NCBI GenBank assembly: GCA_964017125.1
Contig: OZ024905.1
Coordinates: 35,375,534 to 35,439,533, forward strand
Origin: Flabesymbios commensalis
Lineage: Eukaryota; Annelida; Polychaeta; Terebellida; Flabelligeridae
DNA: 64,000 nucleotides
Direction of reading: 5' to 3'
Part shown: in pieces, positions 1-10,935 of the stretch
How the letters are laid out: each line of letters begins with the position of its first letter
Numbering within the stretch: the stretch's first letter is position 1
Position numbers and translations under genes: made by a program
Notes under the pieces: generated by a model
Database searches by the model: none
What the model was told of the DNA's origin: nothing
The model's input: only the letters and a program-made list of their open reading frames with translations

Positions 1-785
1 TTGCCGGACGTGCGACTATTGTCTTCCTGTTATTGCAGGGCTTTACATACTGTTTTATTTTACAATGGTAAACCATTCAACGCTCAAATAGGTGTTGACA
101 CTTCCTGCTAACCAAAACACAAGAAACACAAGGTAATTTCTGCAGCTTAATCCTAGGAGCTCTGAATAAACGACATTTTATTTTTAATCATTTAAGGTGG
201 TGTTTCACACGATACACAGCTTTAAGTGCAGAATTTGTTTTTAATTTGTCGAAATTACGTCCAAACATATAATGTTACCATAAATTTAGGACACATTTTT
301 TCTTTTAAAAATGGTTACATATGTACAAGACAAACTGATAAAATTTACTATAATTGTCGACATTAGCATTCTGGGGTTTAACGCACACTTTATGCGTCCA
401 ACTCCATTTGGGTTGAAAAAACGCTGTGCATTCGCTACCATCTTTCTACGTTTTTCATAATCTGGAATCAAATAGTTATTTTTTATTTTTTGTGCTTGGA
501 CTGTGCGTTGTCTGTGTGACTGGGACAAACCTCGGTCAACGAAAACACAACAAGTTCGTGTGTGCTCTACTGTGCCGAGCGTTACACGTTCTTCTGGCGT
601 CTACATTCACACGTGGAAAAACGTTCACATTTTTTAACATGCAGACAGTGTGCGCAGATGTTGACGCACACAATAAATGGATAACGTTCATCCGACGTTC
701 TGGTAAAATCATCAGCGAATACTTCCGCACGCCCAGCGAATCACAACGCACTGTCCGAAATTCTTCATTTTTTGTACGCTAGACG

Positions 786-1133
786 TGCGTGATGGTATGT
801 GTGACTGGGCCTTAACAAAGCCTAGCATCTTGCTAGCCTTTCTTACTGTTCTCGCGATGTGCCGCTCGAAGGTTGTATCTTCGGAGAGCTCAATTCCTAG
901 GTACGGGGTAGACTGTAGCCTACCTGTTGGAGGACTTCGTCATTTATTTGGTAGAAATGTGAAGGCTTATATCTGCCTGGAGAACTCATGATATAATAAC
1001 ATTTCTGAGGATTAAACCGCATACCCCACTTTATTGACCACTCAGGAAACGATGTTAAGTATTTCTGTAGATGAACACAATCCTCAATACAATACAATTC
1101 TTTTCTATGGAAATGTTGACATATTATAAACAT
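786..1133 (-). pseudogene. LINE reverse-transcriptase fragment (CR1/L2/Jockey-like)
   Basis: Read on the minus strand, the sequence gives a segment with EDCVHLQKYL, then WSIKWGMRFNPQKCY, then, after a shift of frame near 895-910, LGIELSEDTTFERHI and KASKMLGFVK. This order is the usual stretch just after the catalytic aspartates of non-LTR reverse transcriptases, where W..KWGM.FN..KC is followed by YLG...D..W..HI and a KA...LGF motif. The catalytic box itself is not readable because the frame is also disturbed near 1090-1110. The fragment is short, frameshifted and lacks endonuclease and 3' UTR, so it is a dead 5'-truncated remnant. Assignment to a non-LTR element is good; the exact clade is not settled. 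Confidence 0.75.
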
Positions 1134-1438
1134 ATCAAAGAGCCAAAAGAAAAATTATGAGTTTGGCTTGAATGTGTCGCTTTTCTAATGAAGAACATTA
1201 TTTAAATTAGGTGGATCGCCACAATCCGTTGTGCATAGGTTGTACGCCCACCGGCATGCGCAGCATTATTCACGTTCTGAGACTGAAGAGTGAAGGCCGC
1301 CAGAATTAAATATGAATCAGTGAGCGAAACGACTGACCTGTCTTAATTGCAAATTTTGCTTTAAATTTAACTTGTTTTTAAATAAGCCTATCGCAAATAT
1401 AGATGGTAAATAAGTTTGCCTTGTGTTGCTGTTTGTAG

Positions 1439-2212
1439 GCGCTGACAGCCGATATACCCGAAGTGAAATCATCTCATCAAAAGCATGATAGATGTCGTGA
1501 GATGACAGAAGAATCATTAGCCAGATTGTCGATTCTGGCCCGACAATGGCGCTCCGATCTACGCAAGATAGATACAAGTATTGTCAAATTAGAAGAGTCA
1601 ATGGAAAATGCCATAATGGCTGCACTTGACAAAAAAAGTCCGTTATTTACAGCAGTGTCCCTGTATGGCTCAGAAAACAAGTCAGAACAGCTAAAAAGAA
1701 GCAAATTATGGACAGAGGATAACGCATGCGCATCTAAGAGTGACAAATGTGAAGGGAAAACCACCAGAAAAACGTACAGGCATTCATCAGAAAAATTAAA
1801 GGTGGCACCTAAATCAAGCAGACGATCAACATACCAGCTTCAGGCTCTATCGCGGGAAATATTAAATTCTGCCACAAAGAAAGAATGTGACAATCGTGAC
1901 AATGCACTGATCAACAACCAAACAGAAGACGCGGGAGGCTTACAAAGTGGTGACAAAGTTGGGGAGGCATGTGAAGAAATACATATATATGACAGACCAG
2001 ATGTAGAAACTCACAAAGATCTCTATCCACATGAAAAATCCCCATCTTATCCAGCTGTGACAATATTTAAAGATAGCGATGAAAAGTCAATTTCCAGTTC
2101 ATCACCAAGCCGGTTTTACCTCCCTAAATTAATAAACCAGACTTCCCTCACCGGTGTGTCAAACTCACAAATATCACCTGAACAAAAACAGTCGTCGCAC
2201 AGGCGAAAGTAA
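1439..2212 (+). CDS. 3'-terminal coding exon of an unrecognised gene
   Basis: A long open frame follows a pyrimidine-rich stretch ending in AG at 1437-1438 and runs to a TAA at 2210-2212, giving about 257 residues in phase 0 from the splice site. No ATG lies near the start, so this is better read as a last exon than as a whole gene. The N-terminal part (LARLSILARQWRSDLRKI and the next 30 residues) is charged with leucines at heptad-like spacing and may form a coiled coil. The rest is hydrophilic, rich in S, K, E and N, and likely disordered, ending SSHRRK. An AATAAA at 2338-2343 lies 126 bases after the stop. Codon use is ordinary and there are no internal stops. I do not recognise the family. 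Upstream exons would lie before this window or be too short to see. Confidence 0.55.
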   Translation, partial: ALTADIPEVKSSHQKHDRCREMTEESLARLSILARQWRSDLRKIDTSIVKLEESMENAIMAALDKKSPLFTAVSLYGSENKSEQLKRSKLWTEDNACASKSDKCEGKTTRKTYRHSSEKLKVAPKSSRRSTYQLQALSREILNSATKKECDNRDNALINNQTEDAGGLQSGDKVGEACEEIHIYDRPDVETHKDLYPHEKSPSYPAVTIFKDSDEKSISSSSPSRFYLPKLINQTSLTGVSNSQISPEQKQSSHRRK

Positions 2213-2337
2213 AAAAGGTCTGTTAATTATAAAATGTAAAAGTATAAGATTTGATGGCATGGCATTTAAGAAGTTGATGGTAATTAAAATATATAATTAT
2301 TATTTTAAGTATGTTTTACTTATAATAATATTAGTTA

Positions 2338-2343
2338 AATAAA
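2338..2343 (+). terminator. candidate poly(A) signal of the 1439-2212 exon
   Basis: A canonical AATAAA sits 126 bases downstream of the TAA stop at 2210-2212, in AT-rich DNA and just before the 257-bp tandem duplication begins. Spacing and orientation fit a short 3' UTR. Confidence 0.45.
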
Positions 2344-2413
2344 AAAATTAACAATGAAACTCTCTCACTAACACGCCGATCATTGCTAAAGAGTAGAATA
2401 TGCATATTTATTT

Positions 2414-2924
2414 ATTATTTAACTGTGTTCAATATTTATTTATCTTTATTTTCTCCGAATCATCTTGTGTTTAGGAGTGAGGCTATTCATGTAACATAGT
2501 TTTGCATTGCCGTTTTTGTACACATAGTCCTGAAGCCAAGGGGTGTTTGCGTACAAAAATGGCCCCAAAATCACCCACCTGTTTTTGATATAGTAAACTA
2601 CCCGGGGCACATTTTAGCGAGGGTGGACATTCTGAAACCCGGCAAATGTCTTGTTACCCCATACTATCATATTATTTAACTGTGTTCAATATTTATTTAT
2701 CTTTATTTTCTCCGAATCATCTTGTGTTTAGGAGTGAGGCTATTCATGTAACATAGTTTTGCATTGCCGTTTTTGTACACATAGTCCTGAAGCCAAGGGG
2801 TGTTTGCGTACAAAAATGGCCCCAAAATCACCCAGCTGTTTTTGATATAGTAGACTACCCGGGGCACATTTTAGCGAGGGTGGACATTCTGAAACCCGGC
2901 AAATGTCTTGTTACCCCATACTAT
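2414..2924. repeat. near-identical 257-bp tandem duplication (two copies)
   Basis: The block at 2414-2667 is repeated at 2671-2924 with an offset of exactly 257 bases. I see only about two substitutions, for example CACCCACCTG against CACCCAGCTG and TAGTAAAC against TAGTAGAC. Such identity points to a very recent duplication or to ongoing homogenisation. The unit has no long reading frame and matches no RNA gene I recognise. Confidence 0.9.
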
Positions 2925-4195
2925 GTGTTGAAAGTTGGTTTAATTTATTTGCAGTTTTAAAGTGATTTTGCATAATTTGACAACACATTTTTTATTTACC
3001 TTTCTCTGTGACCAACTTGCCTCTTCGACTTATTGGTTTACAATAAATAGGGTTACAGCTCTTATGTTCAGAAGGTCCGTTATTCAGAGGTTCCTAAGCG
3101 GTTTTTGTGACATTGACTCATTGATTCTAACTCGCATAAACGTCGTTTCCGAGTTTAAATGAGGGTCGATAAAATTTGATGGAATCATTAACTTGTTGAT
3201 ATGAAAGTAATTATATTTTATAGGAGGTACTTTGTTCAAAAGATCCTATAATATTAAAATAATATTAAAAATCTGTGGTCTATGGCAATATTTCCGGTCG
3301 AATGTAGGGCCTATAAGGCCACCGTTTTTTTTATTATTTGGTTCTCAAGAATTTTTTTCAAGATTCAAAGCTGTATTGCGCTTTAGTAATTTAATTTGTC
3401 CATCATAATAATAATTTGGTGTCGAAATACGCTTGATAAATCTAGAAAGATTTACTGTGATGCGTTATATTAATCGTGTTTATAATGAAAAAAATAGTCA
3501 CTTTTTGGTAAAATTTATTAAATTGCCAATTTAGGCTAAATGACCCGGGCTAACATATCTCTCTCTTTATTGTCCTCAGCTTTCCCATTGGTAGGTTGTA
3601 GACTATCCAATATTCGATAGTTTTCTTTTTATCAGCTGTGTAATAGAATGAATGGGACATCCTGTTTCCTTTGGTGTCAATATCGTGACATGAGGAGGTC
3701 GTGACTATGCGCTACGCTTTTTAAAATACATAAAGAACACTTTATAATACATCGTACCATATCCAGACAGCATTACACACTTTTTCAAACATATATCTTG
3801 GGGCTGTGTTCTAAACCATAATTATCAGCATCTGGGACAGTTGAGATTTCGAATCCTGTGTCAACAAGTAGCATTACATTAAACCGAATCAAATGAGCCA
3901 CCACATGATATTGATGAGCGGTCATTATGAATTTATGCAAATTTTCCATTTGCAAAAACTAATTTTGTAAAGCTCCACAAATAAAAGCTATCTTAAATAG
4001 GCCTATACCACTAGCCCTCCACTCAATTTCAGTCATGGATGTCAAAACGTCTTGCCTGGGGGTAGTCTAAATGTTATTTTATGTTGGTAAATTATTATTA
4101 GGCCTGGACTAAATAATTTTAAATTTAAATCCTAAACTTCAATAACTGTTGGGGCGCCAGACAAAGCCTGACATTGTGATAACAATGTCTAAAAC
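2925..4195. other. AT-rich intergenic stretch
   Basis: No convincing exon, repeat array or element terminus seen. The longest open frames are short and unsupported. Confidence 0.5.
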
Positions 4196-4197
4196 TA

Positions 4198-5165
4198 GGG
4201 GAGAACACCCTTAAGCGCACCCCTTAACTAAAAAGGGGGGGAATATCTTTATAACATGATTGAAACAACATGACCACATTGGCAGTTGGTCCGGATTCTG
4301 ATAAAATATAATTCCTATTTTTTTCTGTATGATAAAGCCATTTCTACTCATTTTATTTGAAAAAAACACTTTTTCAGCAAAGGGGGCGCTTTGGGTGCAC
4401 TGTGCACAAAGCGCACCCCCAGTGTTCTTAAAGGGCACCCCCTAATGTTCAGTGGTTGTTATACGTACTAAAGCGCACCTCCTGTACCGATACATGTAGG
4501 GACAATATAAAATTATATTTTAGTTAGATTATGAATAAACATAACCAAAATAATATTTTTGTCAATTTTTTACCCTAAATTTCCATGAAATATAATATAG
4601 TATATATAGGCCCAGTTTATTCATTTTGACGGAAAGTAGCCAGACACAACTGGCTGGCTGTGACTAATCATTGACATGGACAGGGCGGTGCGCTTTAGGA
4701 CAAGCTCATATCCTAAAGGAGACAGATGCTCCCGAAGCGCACCAGGGGGGTGCGCTTTGGCAGCAAGTTTGGGGTGCGCTTTGAGCACACTGGACATTAT
4801 TTATTAAAATGATTTTTGGATCACAGGGTTGACCCACGTTGACTGATTGTTAGCTCTAGCTAATCAAAAAAGGCCAATCTACATTGTGTTTTTTCAATTT
4901 TTTCGTTATCTATAATACACTTTAAGTAATCACACAATATCTACACTCAGAAAATTATAAGAAAAAGAGTGATTTTAACTATTATTCTCTTGCGTCCTTC
5001 TCGCGTGTGTAGCGTCCTTGCTATTAAGTGCCCAAGTTCAAGGACACACTACTTTATTATCTTCTCCAATTAAGAAGTCAATATGACGTCACTTTCACAG
5101 AAATATTAAGAAAAAAGCCAAAAGGTGCGCTTAGGGAACAGGGTGCGCTTTAGGGTGTTCTCCCC
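4198..5165. mobile_element. 968-bp non-autonomous DNA transposon, TA target duplication
   Basis: Both ends carry an inverted repeat of about 26 bp. The left end reads GGGGAGAACACCCTTAAGCG and the right end, reverse-complemented, reads GGGGAGAACACCCTAAAGCG. The element is flanked by TA on each side (4196-4197 and 5166-5167). The interior repeats the terminal motif GCGCACCCC several times in both orientations, around 4385-4445, 4690 and 4735-4790, like the subterminal repeats to which transposases bind. There is no transposase reading frame. TA duplication fits the Tc1/mariner group broadly, but the GGGGAGAAC terminus is not a typical CAGT end, so the superfamily is left open. Confidence 0.85.
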
Positions 5166-5167
5166 TA

Positions 5168-7240
5168 CGTGTTGATCTCTTTGATAGGCCGATTAGAGGC
5201 AGAAGTCAACCGTAATCTTGGAGCTCATTTTAAGTGGCGGCCATTTTGTATTTATGCAAATTTGCTAATACCACAGACCTTGACATTGACCTATAAGTTC
5301 ACCCTTCAAGGTCACCAAAATAATTCATATAGGTTTATAATATCACGACCTGTAAGAAATGACACAAAAGTCATACAAACCGGTCAAGTATGTACAGAGG
5401 TGGACACTTTTATCACACTGAACATCTTCACTGACACCAAAAAAAGGGCGTGGCCCAAAAATTACCCCTCCCCAACGAGCTGAGCATAAGACTTTATTTG
5501 TGTTACTAGAGACCTTTTAGAGGAACTTGGTAAAAAAAAATCGGCTGCCCTCTCGTAGTTCTAGGTCACGTATAATAATTCCCTCGACTAAACAAGAAGC
5601 TTCGCCGATGTCGCTCAGCGCTGACACGGGGGCCAAAAAACAGATAACCATGACAATCTGTGTAAGGCCTACAAAAAGTAGAAGGCCTACACTTGTTATC
5701 CTCTTGTAGCTGTATGCCCCGCGGCCTGCGACACACAGCTGCAAGTGGATAAAAAACTACTCAGATTATTTTTAAATGATGAACCCCAACAAAACCACGC
5801 ACAACCAGAGTTGTGCCTAATAAAACATTTTTTACTGTTTGTTGTTCATTTATTTCTGTCGTCGCGTGACTGTTGTGTGTGTGAATGATTTCATAGAGTA
5901 ATATAACAATTGTTATTAAAACGTGCACTGATTTCCCTCTGCACTGGGGCGAGCGAAAAGGTGAGTCAAAATTGATTGAAATTTCAATGAAGAACCAACT
6001 AGGCTAATTATATATGAGTGAATGGTCTTTTTAACTTGTAAAAAACAGCGAAAAAGTAGGCCTACCATATTACCTGTGATAATTGACAGCTATGTTTTTA
6101 CTCTGGTTCTGCCATAATAGTGTTCCCTGTTCCACTTTGATTTTCATTTATTATTACACAAATGAAAAAATATATATTTTTAAGTTTTATAATCCACATG
6201 CACGGCTGGTCCTCGTCTTCATTATTGACGTTTGGCCAGTAATTGGTAGAAAACAATCAATGAATGGGAAAGCATGAATTCAACTATGATGCTGCGTCAT
6301 TAACAGCTGCTTTATAGGCACTGAATCGACATTACTCCAGCACCTGACTCACACGGTATGGAGTGCATTCTAATAATGAGTTTGTCCGCTCATATAACAA
6401 GACAAAACAAGAAGTTTATTATTGGGTTTGAACTTATAAAATACCCCTATATTTTATGCACAATAATATACATGCTGGCATAAATCTTGTATTTTACTTT
6501 AGAAAGTAAAATGATAATAGTAGGCCTACGTAAAATTACTTCGAGACATGTTTTTAGTATACATATATCCACTTCTAAGGTATGCATAGCCTACAATTAG
6601 GTGCATCCTAGCAAACACGATACGGCGAACAGTGGATCACCACTCAAAGGTTTCGAATTTCAGAAGTTTAGCCAGACCATAGAGTTAACTCTATGGCAAG
6701 ACACGTGTGATTGTACTCCAGCGGTATTGCCTCATTGTAGTAGTCAACGCGATGCGTACAAAGCATAATCTGATAATATATTCTACTGGCTATATACGCT
6801 ATGCTTTCTACAGAAGCTACATCGACTTAATGTTAGTTTAATGTTGGGCCAGCAGTGCAGACGGTGGACTAGCATTAAAACAGTGATAACTGGATATTTA
6901 GTATATTGTTGTGCCGCCCTCTACATCGTTTACCCAGCATTAAAGGAACATCATTTATTATAAATATTACTATTTGTAAATTCAATTCAAAATAAAGTTA
7001 TGGCTTTGGTATCACACATTTTAGTAACTTCTAATTAGACCCCTATTAGCGTGATATTTAGGCTTATATTACAATGTGATGTTGAGTATCAGCTTCCATC
7101 AATAGGGTCTATAATACAAGAACATAAATTAGGCCTACTACTTGTGTTTTTAGCATAGACTTTCAGTTTAACTCTTTTTAATATAGCCCAAACATAGGGA
7201 CGCAGACGGTTAATATACGGCAATATAAATAGTTAAAATT
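5168..7240. other. intergenic stretch with scattered repeat ends
   Basis: No host exon recognised. It includes a strong splice-donor-like GTGAGT at 5961, a partial copy of the palindromic family at about 6835-6895 and a terminus-like CCTAGCAAACACGA near 6607. The rest is AT-rich unique-looking sequence. Confidence 0.4.
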
Positions 7241-7539
7241 ATATGTATGAGAATGGTACTATTACATATTCAGTGCCGATTTATAAGTTGGTAAAAGGGG
7301 GCCAAGGGGCTCATTATATTTTTCGGAGGGGGGGTGGGGCATTGGCCTTAGACGATGGGGCATGTGGCCCATTATTATTTCAAAAGGGGGGCATTTTCCC
7401 AACAATAAATAAAACACTTAAGGTTCATTCATATCACCTCATATTTCATATTAACCATTCATCAGGTGTTCATGCTGATAGAAATATCAAAGATTCAATT
7501 TATCGGCACACAAGAAGTAAAATAAACCATGTGGACATG

Positions 7540-7870
7540 AACCTTATTGGCGGTTATGTGGGGTTAGCGTCTCATCGTTCGGGACTGCTCGGCTTCCCTC
7601 ACCACTGACGAGTGGCCAAGGACCGCCAAGCCTCGCTCTGATTATCTCACGCCGCGAATAGAGCGCGCCTGCAGCCAAGCGCGCCTCCAGTCATCTCGTT
7701 GCCACTGAAGCAGACGGACGTCCCGCTTGGGAACTGTGTGCACTGTGTGAATGTCTAGACTTCAATAAAGTGAGAAATACCTGAAGAATGATTTAATAAG
7801 AGTTGTTTAATTCCGTCGTCCCGACGGAGGAGTTGATGAAAGGTGGTGGAAAGTAACACTTCAACATAAT
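7540..7870. other. GC-richer block, possible LTR-like remnant
   Basis: A CpG-rich segment stands out from the AT-rich surroundings and contains an AATAAA near 7765 with a sharp return to AT-rich sequence afterwards. This is the look of a solitary long terminal repeat, but I see no second copy, no certain ends and no coding part. It could also be an unrelated old element. Weak call. Confidence 0.25.
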
Positions 7871-8481
7871 CATGCCAGCAACACGATCGTTCCACCCCCA
7901 CCCATAGTTATGCTATTATTAAAACCGGAAGAAGAAGAAATGGTTTAACATTCAGCGTTTGCAAGTAGGCCCAATTGACTTCACGTCACTACGCACTCAC
8001 GTGAGTTAGGCCTAATGTCACTTGTGTCAATTAATTGCGTCAACAATATCGAGTGTTATTGGAGTCGATCACATAGCTTGAGTGCTACTCATTGTCTTCC
8101 TCAGTTCCTGTCGGATCTCTTCTTGGGGTAGTGTCATCAACTTCCTCTGTTGTTGCCGCTAGGCCTACACCTAAACCACCTTAGAGGTGTGTCAACTGTC
8201 AAAATTCGCAGGACAAGGGTCCTCCAGAAGGCAATAGTGCCCGTGGGTAGGCCAAGGCCCTATTCCATAATAATACTAAATATGCGTTTCATACCCAAAG
8301 CTTCATTAAGAGCAAGTTCTCAAATCACAGCAAATTCATATATAGCCTACTTGAGCAACATCTATGAGTTAATAATTCAAAGCCCTTGGCCCTTGCCCCT
8401 ACTTGGTCGCTAGCTTGCAAACAAACTGACTGTATTACTGCGGGGATGTGGAAACTGCTTGACCCCAAGCTTGTATTGACA

Positions 8482-8593
8482 CCCAGTAAACACAAAACAT
8501 TTGTATGACTTTATGCAATGTTGGACCAATGTCGAAGACGTTGGGCGGACGTTGTATAAACGTTATACGAATGTCTAGTGTTTGCTGTTCAGG
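8482..8593. mobile_element. short palindromic element, nearly complete copy
   Basis: Outer tips read AGTAAACACAAAACATTTG on the left and CGAATGTCTAGTGTTTGCT on the right, which are imperfect reverse complements. The centre carries GTCGAAGACGTTGG. Length is about 110 bp with no coding capacity. It belongs to the dispersed family seen at many other places in this window. The family fits a foldback MITE; the transposase source is unknown. Confidence 0.7.
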
Positions 8594-8620
8594 AAAACTT
8601 TCTCTCAAACATTGTACATT

Positions 8621-8690
8621 TATTTAATGTTGGGCCAGCGTCGCAGACGTTGGCCTAGCATTAAAAGAGCATTGGATCAATGTCTCGTTT
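8621..8690. mobile_element. short palindromic element, partial copy
   Basis: The core reads TTAATGTTGGGCCAGCGTCG and then CAGACGTTGGCCTAGCATTA, two arms that fold on each other around CGTCGCAGACG. An outer-arm remnant, CATTGGATCAATGTC, follows. It lies only 30 bases from the copy at 8482-8593. Confidence 0.7.
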
Positions 8691-10216
8691 AAGTAGTATC
8701 TTGTAATCAGTTCAGTGGCTATATATTAATGCCGTCAATCTGTACTCAATAGGCTACTGTTGGCCTACACTTGAACGTCCCAGGCATGCGCATTTTGCAG
8801 TTGAATGATTCTTTAAACCGCTAATAGTCCAGGAATTTTAGGCATTTTCAGGGGTAAAGATGGAAAAAAATAATATAAAGCTGTAAATTTTAGGAGTTGT
8901 TCAGATGGTCATCCTTAATGACCTGTAAAAAATCCCAAAGTTTCCCAGGAGCGGAACATGTTTTTTTTCGCGAAATCCAAAATGGCCGCAAGAGGCCATT
9001 CAAAAATTGTAACATACGAAAAAGTTAACATATATTCCTTTGTAATACCTCTTTTTCAGTTGATTTTTTACGAGGAACTCATTTCAGGTCTTCTTTTTAA
9101 GTTTTAAAGCTTCATTCGTGTTTTGTTTGCAAAAATCCAAAATGGCCGCCTGATAAAAACTGAAATTCTAACTTATGAAGAAATTCAAATATATTCCTTT
9201 GTAATATCTTTTTTCTGCATAATTTTTCACGAAAAATTTAATTTTGGTCCTATTTTAACATTGTAAAGCTTATGTCATTCCACAGTTCAAAATGGCCGCC
9301 ATTGAGGAGGAAGAACAATTTCAGAAATGATGTCATTTTTTGTCTACATATTTTTTTATTTGGAATCATAGTGACAGTAAAAAGTATTTCTGAAATCAAG
9401 GGTGGATATGTTATGTGGTTTAGTCCAGTAAATTGTTCTCGGGGTTGCTCCAGCCTTTCATGTGATAATAATAATTATAAATTAAGATGCATGAAATTAT
9501 TATTATCAATCAGACATGAAAACAAATTGAAAAAAAACCAGATTGAAGCAAGAAATTGGAATGCATTTTTACGGACATGATTGTGTTCAGTGTGGTCACT
9601 GACAAGTATCTGTTGAACGGGTCAGTTTTATAGGGGACATCTTAAAAGATAGCGGGCATTGTATTTTTTATATGGAGAAAAATACTATGTTATAATGCAT
9701 AAACACAGTCAGGCTTATCTAACAAAGAACTGCCATATGTTTTTAGATGCACTAAAATAACTTTCATAATATAATAATCAATATTATTTTTTGTGGTGGT
9801 TATTTTTTAGTTTGACAGGTATGTTGACTTTTTTTGTCAAAATATAGAAACAAAATTGTAGCAGTTTAGAAATTGGACACATGTTAAGACATGTTAAAAC
9901 ATACCAATATCAAATACAAAACTAAACAATCGTATGAGTAACGTCATTAAAATAATTCAGGTAGGCCTATTATTACATATTATGGTGGTCATATTGAAAA
10001 ATCACGATCATTTTGATTTAAGGTTTGGCTAACATGGTGTTTTCACAGTACCCGCAGGTGCATACACAGATCAATTTTGGTGCCGTTATCACCATTGATA
10101 AATTGACATTACATGTTTATTTGCCCATTGAAGTTTTTGGATATAGACCTACACAGCTGAACCACACTACAAAATATCTGTCATCTATGTACGTGTCGTT
10201 GTTTAAAGTGAATATT

Positions 10217-10475
10217 GCTACACGTTGCTTTCTGCACAATCATGGCAATATCACGAAAGAGTGGAGGGACTATGCCATACTCTCGAATAACCTCAAGGGT
10301 TCTTTATAGTGCACAGTGTCACAGACATCACTGCACACTCCATTCCTTTTAACAGTTTGGAGCACTGTATAGGTACAACCTCGATGAGTAACATCCGACC
10401 CGTCCAGGATTTGAACACAATAGCTCTGAGTTTCGAGCCACATCAGGATCGAATGGGCCATCGAGACGGCCTCGT
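10217..10475 (-). mobile_element. tRNA-derived SINE, family B, reverse copy
   Basis: The reverse complement matches the element at 49470-49748 over its body, sharing CAGTGCTCCAAACTGTT, GTGCACTATAAAGAACCCTT and the tail with GCAGAAAGCAACGT. The head contains a degraded B-box-like GTTCAAATCCTGG. In translation both copies even give YTVLQTV and VHYKEPL, which shows collinearity and is not evidence of coding. It is older than the forward copy. Confidence 0.75.
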
Positions 10476-10554
10476 TATTTCAAACACAAACAAACTTATT
10501 CGGGTTTCTATTAATGTTGCATCAAATATATATATAAACATGATAAATAGGGTA

Positions 10555-10935
10555 TGGGACCTTTCTTGGGATCCTGCAAGCTCGGCTATGATACCTTGCA
10601 TTTGACCCTTATGCCCGCATGTGAGGTGTGAGATCTTGCCTAGGACCATTTATAAGGGCCTAGGTGTGAGTGCTTGCCTAGGACCCTGCAGGCTCCAGTG
10701 TATGACCTTGCCTAGGACCCACCAGCTCGGGTGTACGTCCTAGCCTAAGACCACGCGGGCTCATGGTAAACCCTTGCTTATGACTTGTAGGCTCGGGGTT
10801 AAGACCTTATCTAGGACATGTGGGCTCGGGTGTGAGTCTTTGCCTAGGACAATGCAGCCTTGTGTGTGAGACATTGCCTATGACCCTGTGGACTCGAGTG
10901 TGAGCCCTTGCTTGGGACATTTGCTTAGGACCCCA
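10555..10935. repeat. degenerate minisatellite, GCCTAGGACC units
   Basis: About nine imperfect units of 36-45 bp share the phrase TTGCCTAGGACC, then a C/G-rich hinge, then GGCTCGGGTGTGAG. The units have diverged by substitution and length change, so the array is old. It sits inside the 3.3-kb inverted-repeat structure and has no coding meaning. Confidence 0.75.

Noticed and set aside
7243-7608. 121-residue plus-strand frame
   Set aside because: G-rich and low-complexity translation with no domain; it overlaps the GC-rich block and has no splice support.
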